Assembly: GCF_002775205.1 (NCBI RefSeq)
Contig: NC_036446.1
Span: 15,996,565 to 16,060,564, forward strand
Source: Xiphophorus maculatus
Lineage: Eukaryota > Chordata > Actinopteri > Cyprinodontiformes > Poeciliidae
DNA: 64,000 bases
Direction: 5' to 3'
The notes below the pieces were generated by a model, which did not search any database, was not told the DNA's origin, and saw nothing but the letters and a program-made list of their open reading frames with translations. Position 1 is the stretch's first letter. Each line of letters starts with the position of its first letter. Shown one piece after another: positions 1-18,440 of this stretch. The translations under genes were made by a program, and so were the position numbers.

Positions 1-59
1 TCTTTTGGATTAGTTGAGTTTGTGTAACTTGGTCGAGTTCTTGGCACTGCTGCAGCTTT

Positions 60-640
60 TAAATTTAGTTCACAGGTTTTCAGTGAGGTTGAGCTTGGAG
101 CCATTCCTGACGCTTCCAGCAGTCTTGTTTAGCTACCAAGACTGCTTGTAGCTAAACAGAGCCTCAGCATGCTTCTACCACCGTCATGGTTTACAGTTAA
201 TACTGTGTTCTTAGGACAGAAAGCCTCACCTTCACCCATCCAAACATATTTCTTGTTATTTTGGCCAAATATTGTAATATTTTTCTTGTCACAGCATCCA
301 GAAGATCTGTGGCTTTTCCATAATCAATCAGGCAGCTGCAAATCAAAAATATTCTTGAAAGTGTCAATTTTGAATAAGGAGCTTTCTTCTCAGCGTTGGT
401 AACTTGGCTCACAGTGAGCCGGGCCCAGTTGTTCCAGTATCTCCCAGTTTGTGATCCAGCTGACCCGCGATAATTTATGAAAATCCTGATGAATTTGTTT
501 TCATTAAAGAAAACAGTTTGGGTCAAATGAGTGAAACTTTGATACGTTTGGGTGTTCCAACAAGTGTGGAAGCTGAACACATCCAAACTGGTTTCCAAAT
601 AGATACATTTGATTAACTTTAATAAAACTTCCGTGTACAA
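60..640 (-). mobile_element. Degenerate DNA-transposon remnant (Tc1/mariner-like)
   Basis: The plus strand of this stretch reads like the antisense of a Tc1/mariner-type transposase region that is common in fish: phrases resembling 'gacagaaagcctcacc' and 'attttggccaaa' occur in the expected order. An open frame of about 148 codons exists on the minus strand, but it has no recognisable catalytic motif. I treat it as decayed transposon sequence, not a gene. The family assignment comes from memory of common repeats and is not secure. Confidence 0.3.
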
Positions 641-649
641 CAACCTGTA

Positions 650-3600
650 AACATTCAGGGGTTGAATCTGTATAACCGAGTCTGTAAGGATGGTTTTAAA
701 TGTGGATTAGAGAAAATTGGGTTAAATTTAAACTTTTGCACCCAGATTATTTTAAATCTTAGAAGTTGTTTGCTATATCACCTTATTAGATAATATCCGT
801 ATTACATAATGTGATGATATTTGCCCCTAGTAACAATACTCACCATTTAACTATATGATAAATAAAACAGGTACCATTTTACAGATATATAACAAACCAA
901 AACTCTGTGTTTTTAATTAATTTATCTCAAACTTCTTCTATTTTTTTTACCATGTAACTTCAGCTAGGTTAACAAACATTCAGAAAGACATAAATAGCAG
1001 CAATAAATACGCCTGTAACCTCAATTCACTGCCGAGTTTTACTTCTAACACATTATAACTTCGTACGATTGACTAAAACTCTCATAAATCTTGTATAAGC
1101 ATTTTAGAAATATTTCAGATACCTTTTAAACACAACAACTCCACCGCTGTGTTTAGGTTCGCTTGGAATTCTTCTTCTCGGAATTAAATAGTGCTGCAAG
1201 TCACATGATGGAGCAGATATGCCGCCCCCTGCCGGCCTGTACAGGAGAGACAGGCGGGCTTCGGCTGCAGCTCACATTGTTTAAGCTGTTAAAACTCACA
1301 ATGTTCCCGCTCCGGTTGTATTATCCTCGGTAATCGTTATCTATCCACAGTGGTTCATTTATTACCGCATGATGTTGTTCTGAACCTTGTGAATCAAATT
1401 AAAATCTTCTCAACAATACAAGTTTTGTATTTAAAACATAATACAAAACAGGGTCAATCTCAAACTTGCAAACTTCCATACTAGAAACACTTTCAATTAC
1501 AGATTAAAACATTAAGTATTTTTTCCATCATTGTATTTCTCTATGCAGAAAGTGGTGAAAGTTGGTATTTGCCTATTTAAAAACATGTACTTAAAAACTG
1601 GAAAATGCTTGAAAATGTATCATTCCTGTGAATAACTTAATATTTAGTTTTACATTTGGGTTGCACAAAGTTGTCCAACTTCTGTAGTTCCTCTGCATTA
1701 TTTTTGTTTTTCCTCAAATGTTCATTAAAAAATGGCAACTCCACAATTCATAAAATGTTGCATCCTTTCTTTCTTGTGTTCAAAGTAAGACATCTATTAT
1801 CTGAAGTGACTAAATAGTTTAAAATAATATTCATGCAATATTTATTACATTGCAGCTAGTTCTAATCTCAATTAGGGACTTAAAGTGTCAAACATGTGAC
1901 CTATTCATAGACTGGTTTCTTAATTTTGTCTCATTACATTCAGGTTTCTTTAACTTTTCCCCTGCCTTAAAACTGAGCACATTAAATAAAGAAATGAGTC
2001 ATGATTTTACATAAATACAAACGTTTATTTCAGTCTTAATATACACATTTTAATATGAAAGCATGGCACATGTGACAGCATAATATATCCTAATAAGATC
2101 AAACCCACGAATGGAGGAAAAACATTCAAATATTTAAATCTGTGCACAGAAAGATTATATGATAGTCTAAAACACCTTTAGACATACTAAATAAAGTGTA
2201 AAAAATGTAAAGTGTGTGGGGAAACTATAAAAGACATCATTCCAGTGTTTTATGAGATTTATAGAATAACAGAAGCTCAACAAGCAGAAGGTCTTTAGAA
2301 ATCATGCATGACGGGCTCATTTATAAAACATGCCAACAGAACAAGCTCAGCTTATCGGGTTTCAATAAACAACCCAGAAAATACAGACTTCTTACAGTGA
2401 CAAAATAGATTTTATTAAGAAAAACTCTGATTTGGTACATGGCAGATGCACTCTACCAGGACTATCTAGAATAATAACAAATTTCAGAAATGCATCACAT
2501 CACCACCAAGAAAAACAGCCACACCTAACCCCTTATTTATATCCTATAACAACCATTTAAGTGTCTTTAATTTACTTTTTAAGCATTTTTATGTCCTCAG
2601 TTCTCCATTTTTGTTTTAAAGCGCCAATGGACAACATACTTTTGTAATATACTGTGAAATAACAGGGGACATTAATTAAATATATTGTTTTTTGCTTAAA
2701 GGCTATAATTATCACCCAGACACAAGTTTAATCTCAAACTAAATATTGAATTTATTTCAGATTAAATGCCCAAATGAATTTACGTAGACCAAAAATGTTG
2801 GATTTCAAATCTTCAGCTGATGAATCCAAACAGACTTTCAAAATAAAGGCAAAATGAGATTATGTAGAAATAGTTTGTGGTACGGGCTTAAAAAAACCCA
2901 GTGTTTTCTGAGGACCACTGATCTCCAAACTTAATCCTGGGTACAATACTTATGTTTTACTGCTCAATTGAATTTCAACGTTTCATATTATATTTCAACA
3001 TAATTTGTCACAAATTTAAGTACAGAATTGAATTAAATCAAATAAAGAGCCTATAAGCCAGAATTTTACGCAGAAAAAAAAAATGTTGGCAAAAATATTT
3101 CTTGAATTCCGGTTTCCTATAGTTTTATTAAATAACTTGCTTATCTTATCTACATATTGCAAAGTCGTTTTACTAACTGTTGGCAAAACCTGCACTTCAA
3201 TAAAAGTACAGACTAAATAATCATGTAAACTGTCCACCAAGCAAACGCTGGAAGACAATAAGAGGTACATGTTCTCTGGCGGTGGCACTAGTGAGACTGC
3301 AGTGATCAACAAGGCGCTCAGTGAGGCATCACTGACACATAATCGGTGACCTGAAGTACATTCATTGCATTTTTTTTCTCTGTACAGCAGTTGAGGAGTC
3401 CTGACAATAATATCAGCACAAGTAACATACAGGCTCAGTGTTCTTTAAATATCTGAATCTAGGATCCATTTCTAACTTTAACTTAACATGGAAACTGGAG
3501 ATGTACATTAGGATTTATAAAGGAAAATAAATACCCCACACTCAATAATAAGATTGATGTATTGAGAAAAAGGTACACTGACTACTGCTGACTCAGCACG

Positions 3601-3790
3601 TCAGTGACCGTGAACATGTAACACTCTGGATTGTGGGGAAAAGCGGATGGATAATGTTGGTGTTAAAGTTTTACTCGACAAGGTAATAAAACTCCCACTT
3701 TGTTTTACTTGGAAATCTTCCTTTTCTCCGCCACCTGATTTATAATGAAACAAAGATGTGCAACAACAACAACAACAAAAAATAATCCTT
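650..3790. other. Gene-free stretch: RAB27A 3' flank and probable 3' UTR
   Basis: No coding exon, RNA gene or clear repeat is recognised here. The part next to the RAB27A stop codon (below 3790) is probably its 3' UTR, because the gene is read on the minus strand and potential polyadenylation signals lie inside this stretch. The rest is AT-rich. A short GC-rich patch near 1210-1270 has no gene attached to it. Confidence 0.45.
2411..2416 (-). promoter_or_regulatory. Candidate poly(A) signal for RAB27A
   Basis: TTTATT on the plus strand is AATAAA on the minus strand, about 1.38 kb past the RAB27A stop codon. A second candidate sits at 2024-2029. Either would give a 3' UTR of plausible length. 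The hexamer is common in AT-rich DNA, so this is only a candidate. Confidence 0.3.
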
Positions 3791-8497
<4,707 letters not shown>

Positions 8498-9179
8498 TCA
8501 ACCAAAGCGTAAAAACACTGAATAAAGCAGTGGCTAGTGCTGATGTGGCTTAAAGTAGAATTTTTTCATACCAGATCTGATTTTAATCTTTTTTTTTCCC
8601 TCACTTTCTTTCCTAAAAAAAAAGAAACTGAATAAAATATTTTCAAAAAGTGTTTTTTAATTCACTCAACCCTTCTGTTTTTGTACAACGGATTATCAGG
8701 GCGAGAATATACCAATAATAATATTAACAGAAAAGACTACATTTTACCAGAAAACTCTCCAAAATGTATATCAAAGTTTGCTCAACATTCCTCATTTGAT
8801 TTTTTTATTTTTCATGTTCTCATAAAATGACAACTTTATTCTAAAAAAAAAAACAAAAAAAACAAACAAAAAAAACCTGAGCCTGGCTCTAATATTCCAT
8901 CATACCATGGACCAAAACTCAAAGTCCAAATAAACAGAATGTTGTGAATCAAGATGGCCGCCCTTCAAACGCTGACATCAGTCTGAACGATGGAAACCCA
9001 ACAAGTTCATTGGTGGAAAAAAAAAATCCCAATTTTTTAAAAGTTAATTCTTCAAAAACCAAAAATTAAATGAATGGTAAAATCAACCACCCAGCCCTAC
9101 TTGTGGTAATTTCTCAGATATTACAATAAATTGCGTATTATAGTGTTGGAATCAGAATAATTGTAATTAGTCTGACATT

Positions 9180-9840
9180 ATATTGGCAGAAATATTCACT
9201 CCTTTAAATCCAAAGGATTTAATATGAAGTGGGTTCACCCTTTCCAGTTATACCAGCTCTGGTAGGAAGGTTCTCCAAAGGGTTTAGGGAATATCTGAGC
9301 ATTCTTCAAGAAGAGCATATGTAAGGTCACACACTGTTGTATGAGAAGGGGAGCTCAGTCAAGACGGAAAAGGAAAGGATCATCTTCAAACTATTCCCAC
9401 AAAGTTGGGGGCATGAAATTGTCCAAATATCTCAGTTTAGCACAGCATTAAGAGCTCCTTTCAATGCAACCAAAGAGCCAAGCCCACAACATAATCCTCC
9501 CTCCACCAAACTTTACACAATGCCTGCGCTCACCTCCTGCTAACGGCCAAACCCAGATTAGTTTTGGATGATTCATCTTTCCAGAGACACATCTCCACCG
9601 CCCTACAGTCCAGCAGTACGTTGCTCAACTCCACTGCAGCCGTTGCTTTGCATACACATGAAAATGTAAGGCTTACATGCGACTGAATGTTGGTGGAAAC
9701 CCAAACCAAGAAGTTTCCTTTCTACTAACCATTCCTGAAGGCAACATAAAGCTCTCCACCACGTTGCTACCAAATATTCTACAATAAATCTTTGGCCTTA
9801 TTATTACAAAGTGAAAGAAACGTATGACTTGACTTATGAT
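9180..9840. mobile_element. Degenerate transposase-derived repeat
   Basis: The string around 9500-9660 ('ccaccaaactttacacaatg', 'ggccaaacccagatt', 'ccagagacacatctccac') matches the antisense pattern of a DDE-transposase repeat often seen in fish intergenic DNA. Stops and indels break every frame. Recognition rests on memory of the repeat, so the family is left open. Confidence 0.4.
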
Positions 9841-9850
9841 GCAGTGGAGT

Positions 9851-10340
9851 CCAGGGCTGCAACTAATGATTACTTTAATAATCAATTATTTTGATTATTC
9901 TGACTATTAATATGACTTTTTAAAAGTGGCACATTCTGCAGACTTTAATTGACCACTTAAGACTTTTTATACAATATTAGAAAAACATTACAAGATTAAC
10001 TTAAACAAGTAAAATTCCTTTTTTTGAATCAGAAAATAACATTTTATTGACTAAATGCAATAACAGCATTTCTTTAGTGTATGCTTGATTATTTTAGAGA
10101 AGAAACAAAAAATAAAATAAAATACTTCCAAAATCAGCATGTAAAAAGCTGAAAGCTGCTGAGTTTTACATATTTACAGAAAAATAAGGATTATTTTAAT
10201 TGCAAATGCAAGATGTATATATTTTTTGAGCAGTTTTGGCTGCTGTTCCTTCAATGAATTGCCTTTTTTTTGCGTCTGTATGCCCAAAATACTTTTTGTC
10301 GTAAAGTTGATCTAAATTACTAAGTTTAAAAGTCACTACC
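9851..10340 (+). repeat. Interspersed repeat starting GGGCTGCAACTAATGATTA
   Basis: The start matches other copies in this window near 57226 and 58772. Copies end with an inverted form (AGGACTGAAACGATTAATC on the opposite strand), so the family looks like a MITE with terminal inverted repeats. This copy is old; its right boundary is not clear. Confidence 0.35.
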
Positions 10341-11945
10341 ACTCTACAAGTTCACCCTTTTATAGTAACATCTGGTTGCAAAAAAGAGCAAATGTATAAG
10401 AAATAAGGGGGATTAAAAAGAAAAGATAGCCTATAATGCCACAGTGAGTACTAGTATGCTGTCACCAGTAAAACAACTACCCCTCTGTGCCTTTTATTCA
10501 AATAAATGGAGCAAACATTACCTTTACTGACCACTTCCTGGCTTTTAAAACAAACTCTTCAACAATATAATTCATACCATCAAGTTATAGTTTCTATCTT
10601 AAATGTGATACTTTTTTCTTCAGAGAATGAAAAGAAAAAAACAATCATCACTTGCTGAAGATGAAGCTGTTTTTGACTGTAAACAAACCTGAAATGAGCA
10701 AAATTAAGACTGAATGCAGACCTGTGTTCATATTTGCATGGAAACTCTCTTAACTTGCCCAGACCATCGAAATGTAAGAGTCACTTCTTTTACGTCTGAC
10801 AATGAAACTGCCAGGGTCATCCACAAACTGTTCAAGTCAATTACAATAGAGATCTGTTTAAATTCGTGAGTTCATATTGAAACCTGTGAAGTCCTACTTA
10901 TGACCCAAAATTACAAAAAATAAGTAAATAAATTGCTGAATTTCAACTATTTTAATATTGTAATAAAATGTCTGCTTTTTAGTGCTTAGAATAAACACAA
11001 ATAATTGACTTGTCAAAGTTACTGGATTCAGCCAAAGTCCTGTCACTGTTTCTTACTGTCCAACAACATTTTAAAGCTTAAAAATAGAGACTAACATTCA
11101 GACTTCAAGCAAAAAGATATTTGGGTTGAGTTAAATCCTGAAATTAAGAAATCATATTTAAAATTTCAGATGAAATCGAGGCTTTGCCTGGGCTAATTAG
11201 GCATGTTCTCAGATGTGAAGTCAATTTATTTTTGTATATGAAAAAAGGAAAATAAATTAACAGACTGGTTAAAAATAATGCTGCTCATCTTCAGGTAGCA
11301 ACCAAATCCAGCTTTGTTGGATCAAAACATTACCAATTTATGCCAGTATTTTATTTAGAAGTACACAAATAATGAACAACAGTAGGATTTAGTAAAAAGG
11401 CAAGAAACACAACTTCTAGCATGCCACAACATCTAAAGTCCTATAAGTGAAAGTGTTTATTTTACAAAGTTGATCAAAGCAGCACTGATCCAATTAGAAA
11501 AGCTTCAGACATTCAACAGAAGGAAGTTAGTCAGTTTTCCTAACAACAATAAAAAACACGCCGTGCTCTGCTGAGTAGAAATGAAGCACAATCTGATGTT
11601 GAAAACTGAATTCTGTGTCACATTTCCTGCAATTCAACTCGCCTCCCTTCACCCAAGTTGTGAAACTGAACAGCGTTACAACAGGATTTGGTGAAAATCC
11701 CTTTTGCATGTCACTTTACTCTTGGGTTGCAAAATATTATGAAAACATTGAAACAGGCAGGAAACACAGTTGATTATTGCAGTAACAAAACGAAGCGATT
11801 AATGCAACGTTGCTCATCTCTAAATTGCGTGTGGGCTTCGAGGCTCATAGATTTTAATCAGCATGCAGACCGAAAACACATAATGTGTTACAGTTACCCA
11901 CTTACTGCAGACCAGAACGCTGTGCACCAAGTAAAATCAAGCATG

Positions 11946-12066
11946 CATAACACTTAGATAAACATATCTAAGTGTTATGTTTACCTAAGTTGATAAATGG
12001 TCTATATCAACCATATAGACAATATATGGTATTGATGACATACCATATATTGGTATGTCATCAATA
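11946..12066. repeat. Cluster of three perfect hairpins
   Basis: Three separate perfect inverted repeats lie end to end. 11946-11979 has 14-bp arms (CATAACACTTAGAT) around a 6-nt loop. 12000-12020 has 8-bp arms (GTCTATAT) around 5 nt. 12030-12066 has 16-bp arms (TATTGATGACATACCA) around 5 nt. The surrounding DNA is AT-rich, but the arms are of mixed composition, so chance alone is unlikely for the two longer ones. Confidence 0.75.
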
Positions 12067-12245
12067 TATACAGAAAATATTTGCCACAACACCTACGTCA
12101 TGGGCAAAAAGTAAAATCTTCTCACTAATGTGTAAATTTATGTAATACGAAAACAGCAAATTAATCTCAACTCTAAAAAAACAAACTTCTTCCAGGCACA
12201 TAGTTCTGTTTTATAGCATAATCAAGTTCAGTTGCTATAAAAATG

Positions 12246-12305
<60 letters not shown>

Positions 12306-12345
12306 TATATACCATATATATATATATATACTGTATATATCAAAT
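12246..12345. repeat. (TA)n microsatellite with palindromic end
   Basis: A pure (TA)n run to about 12301 is followed by a short palindrome in which 'acagtatatacc' faces 'atactgtatata'. It lies in the RAB27A 5' intron. Likely unstable in length. Confidence 0.9.
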
Positions 12346-14399
12346 ATGACAAAATAAATGTTGCTTCCTAATTTAATGCTTTGAAATTGGGCCTCTGTCT
12401 CTTTAAAAATTCCTGCTCGTTCTGAAACTCCACCTTCAGGAAGTAATCACAAAATGATTGATTAACCCTTTAAACAGTTTCATTGAGAAGTAGCTGGTAT
12501 TATGAGGTCAGTAGATGTGCAGTTCCACCAGGTATTTGCCAATTGCTGCTGGCTAGTCTGAAGGGGCTGAGAGGGCGAGAGCTGCTCTGTGAGGCAGAAG
12601 CTCCTCTGAGGAGGAGCTTCACCTAGAAAAGAGGAGGAGATACACATTCGGTCCCTCCAGGCGTTTTGCAGAGCTGAATGGTTGCCATGGAGATTAAAGG
12701 ATTTCTCAAACATGCATGAAAGAATCAAAGCAACACTACAGGTATGTTTTTGATGATGGCAACATCAAATCATGATGTAAAGCTCAGAAAAGTTGCCGCT
12801 TTAAAATGAAATCCTGGGAGAAAAACAAAAATACTAATATGATTTCTGAGCCTCTATTTTATCACTTTTACTTTCTGTCTTGGTCTTCTAGCTGCTGGAA
12901 AATATGCAAATCATCACCAAATTTAGCCTGAACTACTGAAAGAAATTGCTCTCGGTGTTTTACAATGATCTATGGCAATCTTCTTGGTGAGTTCTCATTA
13001 ATGCCATTCCTTTAAAACAAGGCGTATTATTAGGATGCTTCACTGCATTACTTCGTAAGTATTCTTCCTATCTGGCCTAAATGTAGTAAAACCTCTGTCA
13101 GTAAAAATCAATTTTCAAAGCATTTCAATGTCCAAATTTCATAAACATTCTGGCCAGTAAAAAAACCCACTTCGTTTCGACTACTGGGTGCAAGATTTTC
13201 ATTAGCAACACTTCACTAATTACTGGTGAAGAAGTTCAAAGAAGGCAAAGATGTGTCATATGATCAGTTAGGATTTCAGACAAGCCTTGCATTCTTTCCC
13301 TGCATGCACCACTGAGCCTTTCATCCGAACCCATAAGCTGATTAGAGGCTTGTGCAAAATCTACAGTCATGGTAAATGTGGTGGACTGTAAATGGGTGCA
13401 AGAAAACACAAATTTGACCAAAAATGGTGAGTTTACAGTCCAACTTCTAACTGCAGTCATGAACTAAAGTCTTGTTTTGACTCACATAGGCAAGATGTTC
13501 AGGGTAAACTTTTATGTGCACCTTGCAGAGATTTCTGAGCTTCTAGATGTGACTCAAGCAGAAGCAGCTGGCAGAACAAATCTTGAAAATTTGAATGAAT
13601 TTTTTGTGCTTATATCAAATGAGTTACTTTTTCCTACAGATTAAATATGAATAAAGATGTTAGAATTGCAATCAAAACATAAAACTAGCTTCTATTTTTT
13701 AAATTCCCTTAATTTTACTTTAACAGAAGCCCATTAAATGGAAAATGTCTAAATTAGATGTATTTTAATAACTGCAGTAAACCTTCTTTGGAATACAAGA
13801 CACAGTTTAAAATTAGATCTCAATTTTAAGATAAGATCTAAACTGTAGCACTGCCACAGCTTAATGCCGCCATTGCTGTGGGTCAGAAAGAAAAACAGAC
13901 AAGCTATCTTATGTCACATGAACAAGAATACAATATTTAAATATTAACCTATTTAGTAAGCTACAGTTTTAGTTATAAGGAAGTTGATAAACTGAAGGCT
14001 TCACACGTTTTGTAAACTTTCCACTCCTTTGACTGCTGCAACTTTAGCCCAGATTACACCTTTAAACTCCTCATATTTGTTTAGGGTTAAAGTTTTTTCT
14101 TTTAGTGAGAAAGAAGGTGGCTCTAGATCCATCAATTTAGCAATAAATATCTGGTAACCAGGAAAGTTGATTTCAAGTTTATAGTCTGCACAAATTGTAA
14201 AAGGAAAAAAAATTGATTGCATAAAAATGTTAAAGGTATTTGTACTTGTTAAATAGTAAATTATGTTTGACGTCTAGTCTGCTTTTTATAGGAACTAAGG
14301 TGACCAGTTTTGCTGCTTAAGTCAGCCAAATATACCCCAGATTATTTCAATTTGTAAACGCCAGAATAATAAAAACATTTGAATTGTTTTTAATTATTT

Positions 14400-14665
14400 C
14401 TACTAATTCTGACATGTACATACACTTCCTTAGCATTTGGTAGAAACCCTATAAACTACATGACTACAGGTGTCCTCCCAGAGCTTCTATAGTTTGCTGT
14501 AATTTTGACCCATTTCTCCTGACAGTTCTGATGCATATTCTTTGATTGATGCCGATTGTACTTATAAATGGCAATTCTATCTCTTAAAGTAATGGCTTCT
14601 TCCTGTCCAAGTGGCCTTCAGTCCATGAGGACTTGTATTATTAGATAATGGAAACAGTCACCATC
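14400..14665. mobile_element. Tc1/mariner-like fragment, degenerate
   Basis: Strings such as 'cccatttctcctgacag' and 'agtaatggcttcttcctgtc' occur in the order found in the antisense of fish Tc1-type transposase genes. Intervening sequence is deleted and frames are broken. No ends or target duplication were found. Confidence 0.4.
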
Positions 14666-17269
14666 TGGGGGTTGATATTCATATTCCCAACCAAAACATT
14701 AAACAAAATTAAATATTTACAAGCTAAGTAATATAAAGATTATGTCAACTTATGAATCTGAAGAAAGTAATAAATTCTTTAAAAGGTGTCTCATTAATTT
14801 GATATTCAGAACTGACCAAAAATAGGACAATAATACCCTAATTTTATGTCCCCCAGAAAAAGAAAAACATGTAAACATCTGATTTTAACTGAAAATCAAT
14901 TACCATATTTTCCACACTATAAGTCTTGCATTAAGACTTTATCCCTATAGTTTTGCTGGTCCTGAACTTGTAGTCAGGAGCAACCTGTGCAGGGTATTTT
15001 TTTACTCTTCATGATGTGTTTTTTGCAATAAATATTAATTCATTCTGAAGGAAATGAACCAAGAATTAAACATTACCATCTGCAGCCATGAGGAAAACTA
15101 ATCACCAGCTGAAAGCTAGATGGCCAGAGCTGGAAGAACGAGTCCACAGTTGGATACATAAAAAAGGTGCTGCTAATGTTTTGACAATTTGTGCTACCTC
15201 ATCAGATTTCCCATCTAGATAGCTATATGCGTTGGTGCTACCTTTTGAAACCACTGGAACAGCTGTTGAGGCTTATGAACGGTGTAGATGCAAAGGAGAC
15301 AAATACATAAATCACTCATGATTTTCCTTGGTGTTACCGCTTCATACAACGCAATTACCTTTCTATCACCCCAGATTCACTGCATGCGTCTCTGCTTTGC
15401 CCCGCTGCGCACTTCGCCAGCGGAGCCGTTCCTCACCACCCTGATTGTACTCCAGTGCATTTTTTCCTCTTCATGTATTTTGTTGATTAAAGTGCCTAGT
15501 ATTCCATAAAATACAGTATATATAAAGAGCCTATACATTGTTGTTGTTTATTTATTTCTAAAGGAACAATGCACATCACATAATATGCCAGAGTTAGCCA
15601 CAGAGGCTAGTTTTCATCTGTAGTCCCTTTGCATGAAAGCGATACATCAAGTTGGAGCTCTGGTACTTGATTGTGGTAAGGCACAAAGAGCTTTTCCTGT
15701 TTTCACTAATTAAAATCTAGTAAATTTGAAAACCGTGTCGTTTAAACAGAATAGCCACAACCATGGAGCACAAAAGCACACTTTTCCTCTTCTTATAGTC
15801 AACCTTAGTTAAACCCCTGAAAATAAACTCATACCGGTACTTAATTTCAGCAAAAACCAGGTCACAGAATTACAAAACCACAAAGCTGGAAGTACAGATT
15901 GCGTCAGCATATTTCTGAAGATTATATCTGCCTAATCAGACGTTTCCTTACAGAGCACTACCACAGTTCTAACATGTCTTAATCTTGCCCAAGCTAATGA
16001 GCTGAACAGGGAAGTACAAGTCACAGTATGTCGTGTGTGGCATTTCTAACACACCAAGTCTTTTGCAGAACCATTTCTAATTCACCTTGCTACTCCCAGG
16101 TCCTACCACAGTTGTGCAAAGGAAGCCAGAGCATCATCTTCCGTTGTGTTGAGCAAGAGAGCAAAACACTTTCGACAATTTTAGATAAGGTTATTCAGAA
16201 GCTCTCCTGTCTCCATCAGTCTGGAAACTCTCCAAATTAGCAACATGACACTGGTTTCGTGACAAACAGGTGGAAATGTCCTACACAATAAATCCTGATC
16301 TGAAGTAAGTGCCTGCAGCCTTTGTAAAAGCCTAATATGTTAACTTTAAAAAACAGGCTTTAATTGCTCAGAAAGCGTGGGAGTTAATCTAACTTGGAAG
16401 CAAAAAGAAATGAGATTAAGACAGTCTCATGTTTCACAGAACCTTTTAAACAGACAACAAGTGAGTCCCTGTTCTACCAGAAGACCAGACCTCCCTGGAA
16501 AAGGCCAGAGAGAGGGCATTTAAATAGCATCACAGAATAACCTCTGGTGCCTTCTTTAAATCAAATTATTTTGTGTTATTTTAAGCAACAGAAGTTACTT
16601 GAAAAGGTTTTAAATAAAGCACATATCTTGAAAGTCTGAGCTGAGCTCAATGCATTTTATCTCTTTCAGTGGGAGCGATCCTTGTGGCTGTTTCTGCCAG
16701 CCAGAAAAGCTTTAATCATTTGTCAAGGATAAAGTGGAGGACCCACCCTGGGCAGCGGTCCAAAGCAGTGGAAGCAGTGGGGATGGGGGGGGGGAATCCA
16801 GATATGCAAATAAACACTTCTGAGTAACTTATGGAGCTACAAATATAGAAGGGCCAACATGAACCAAACAGTATCTTGAATCTTTATAAACGTTGCTGCC
16901 ACATTGCAGCACCATGTGAGGACTTATCAGCAGCAGCAACAGGTTGTAAGACGCATTTCAAACCGATTTCCACGCAAAGTCACCATCATCCCCAATCAAT
17001 TAACTTAAAGAAACAGAAAAACTAATGATCCTCAGCTGGTCCTCATGTGGCTGCAACTGAGGGGTCACCTGACCTCATATACATGGAATAATCCCCTTTC
17101 CTCCCAACTCTGAACTGAACTCTGGATTGAAAAGTCAACTTTCCAACTTACAGAGCCAGGAATATATCTAATAATACCGGAATAAGTGAGGAACTCTACC
17201 TCGTCTTGTTAGTGTCGGTTATAGCCAACAGCTCTGAGACAGAGCAGGTGGAAAATGCTCCTCAAAGTA

Positions 17270-17780
17270 AGTTCAACATGACTTTTTAACGCTCCCACGA
17301 AGCAAACGCCAAGCGGAGTAAAGTTTTAAGTTTTCAGCGTCTTGCTAACTCCTGACGGATGCTACCAGCCAGCCTGGCTCTTACGGCTGACATTTCCTGA
17401 AAGCGGAGTTACTCACCAGCCCCGGGGCGTAGTTGCTGCTCGCTGCCTCCTTCTCTGTAGAAAAAAAAAACCTCCCTAAAATAACCCGAGAATACTTTAG
17501 ATTGACGTATTAAAGTAGCGCTTTAGTTTGTCCGTCGCCTGTGGCCCATCGGTGTACGTGGGAACAGCCTCATTGACTCTGAGCACCACCTTAACTTTCC
17601 GAGCTGTGCGCCGTCAGCCCCCCGGTGAGAAACAGCTCCTCCCCGCGGAGCTCACGGCGGTTAACCGACGACTAACGGCCGTTAACACAACGACAGCCGG
17701 GTCCACTGGGCTCCAGGGGGGGATACTTCACCAAAACCGAGGCGATAATCAAACCAGGATTGTCTGCTTATCCTGATTTA
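17270..17780 (-). promoter_or_regulatory. CpG-rich promoter and first non-coding exon of RAB27A
   Basis: This block is much richer in CpG than its surroundings ('ccccgcggagctcacgg', 'ggggcgtag'). On the minus strand it contains a strong donor, GGCTG|GTGAGTAAC, ending an exon at 17417. That fits a non-coding first exon feeding the RAB27A acceptor at 8478. No TATA box is evident. The exon's 5' limit is not visible. Confidence 0.5.
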
Positions 17781-18249
17781 ACCCATCATTAATTCAGTTT
17801 CACAAAAGCAGCGCCCAGGGCCGGCCCAAACTTGTTCAGGGCCCTCAAGCAGAACTTGATTTGGGGCCCTTCAAGCTCCTGCTGTCACCCTCTCCCAGGG
17901 AAAATAGCAACTGGCAAGAAGTCGCTAAAGTTGTCATTGCCTACAATGGATTATTTTCCATCTGCATGTAATTTTAAAGGATATTGCAGAGGAGAAAAAA
18001 TGTAAAAGGAAAAAAAAGTCACCTTTATTATATCTGTAGCAGTTTCTTTTAGAAATTTTTCTCTTTTTTTAAGGATTTTTTTTACTCTACTGGTTCACAG
18101 TAGATAGACAGAAAAGTGGGTTATGAGAGAGTGGAGAAGAAGAAGAATTACTTTATTCATCCCAGCAGGGAAATTATTTTGCAGTTACAGCAAGAATTTT
18201 TTATACACAGATTAAGACACACATGACAGGAGCTGCGTCTGCAGGCAGC

Positions 18250-18440
18250 CAGCTGAGCCGGCGCCATTTTTGAAGGAGGACATGCGGCAAAGGTCATCAG
18301 GACCAGGAGTCGAACCCGCGACGTCCGCGGGTCTAAGGCCTCCAAATGTGGGGCATGCTAACCCCCTGCGCCACCACAGCACGCAGGGGGTGGCGCAGGG
18401 CGCAGACATTCAGCAAAGCTCAACAGGCTGGGCTCGAACC
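18250..18440 (-). mobile_element. tRNA-derived SINE, apparently with a second partial unit
   Basis: On the minus strand there is an A-box-like TGGCGCAGGGGGTTAGC followed by a B-box GGGTTCGACTCC and then 'tttgccgcatgtcctcc', the layout of common fish tRNA-derived SINEs. A second tRNA-like B box (GGTTCGAGCC, minus strand) with its own 'ccctgcgccacc' segment lies just upstream at about 18385-18440, suggesting a dimeric or abutting second copy. It is not a functional tRNA gene: no cloverleaf can be closed. Confidence 0.65.

Noticed and set aside
197-643. 148-codon minus-strand ORF as a gene
   Set aside because: The sequence resembles decayed transposase DNA; no domain and no splice or promoter context.
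18290-18400. tRNA gene
   Set aside because: A and B boxes are present, but no acceptor stem or cloverleaf closes, and the tail matches a SINE.
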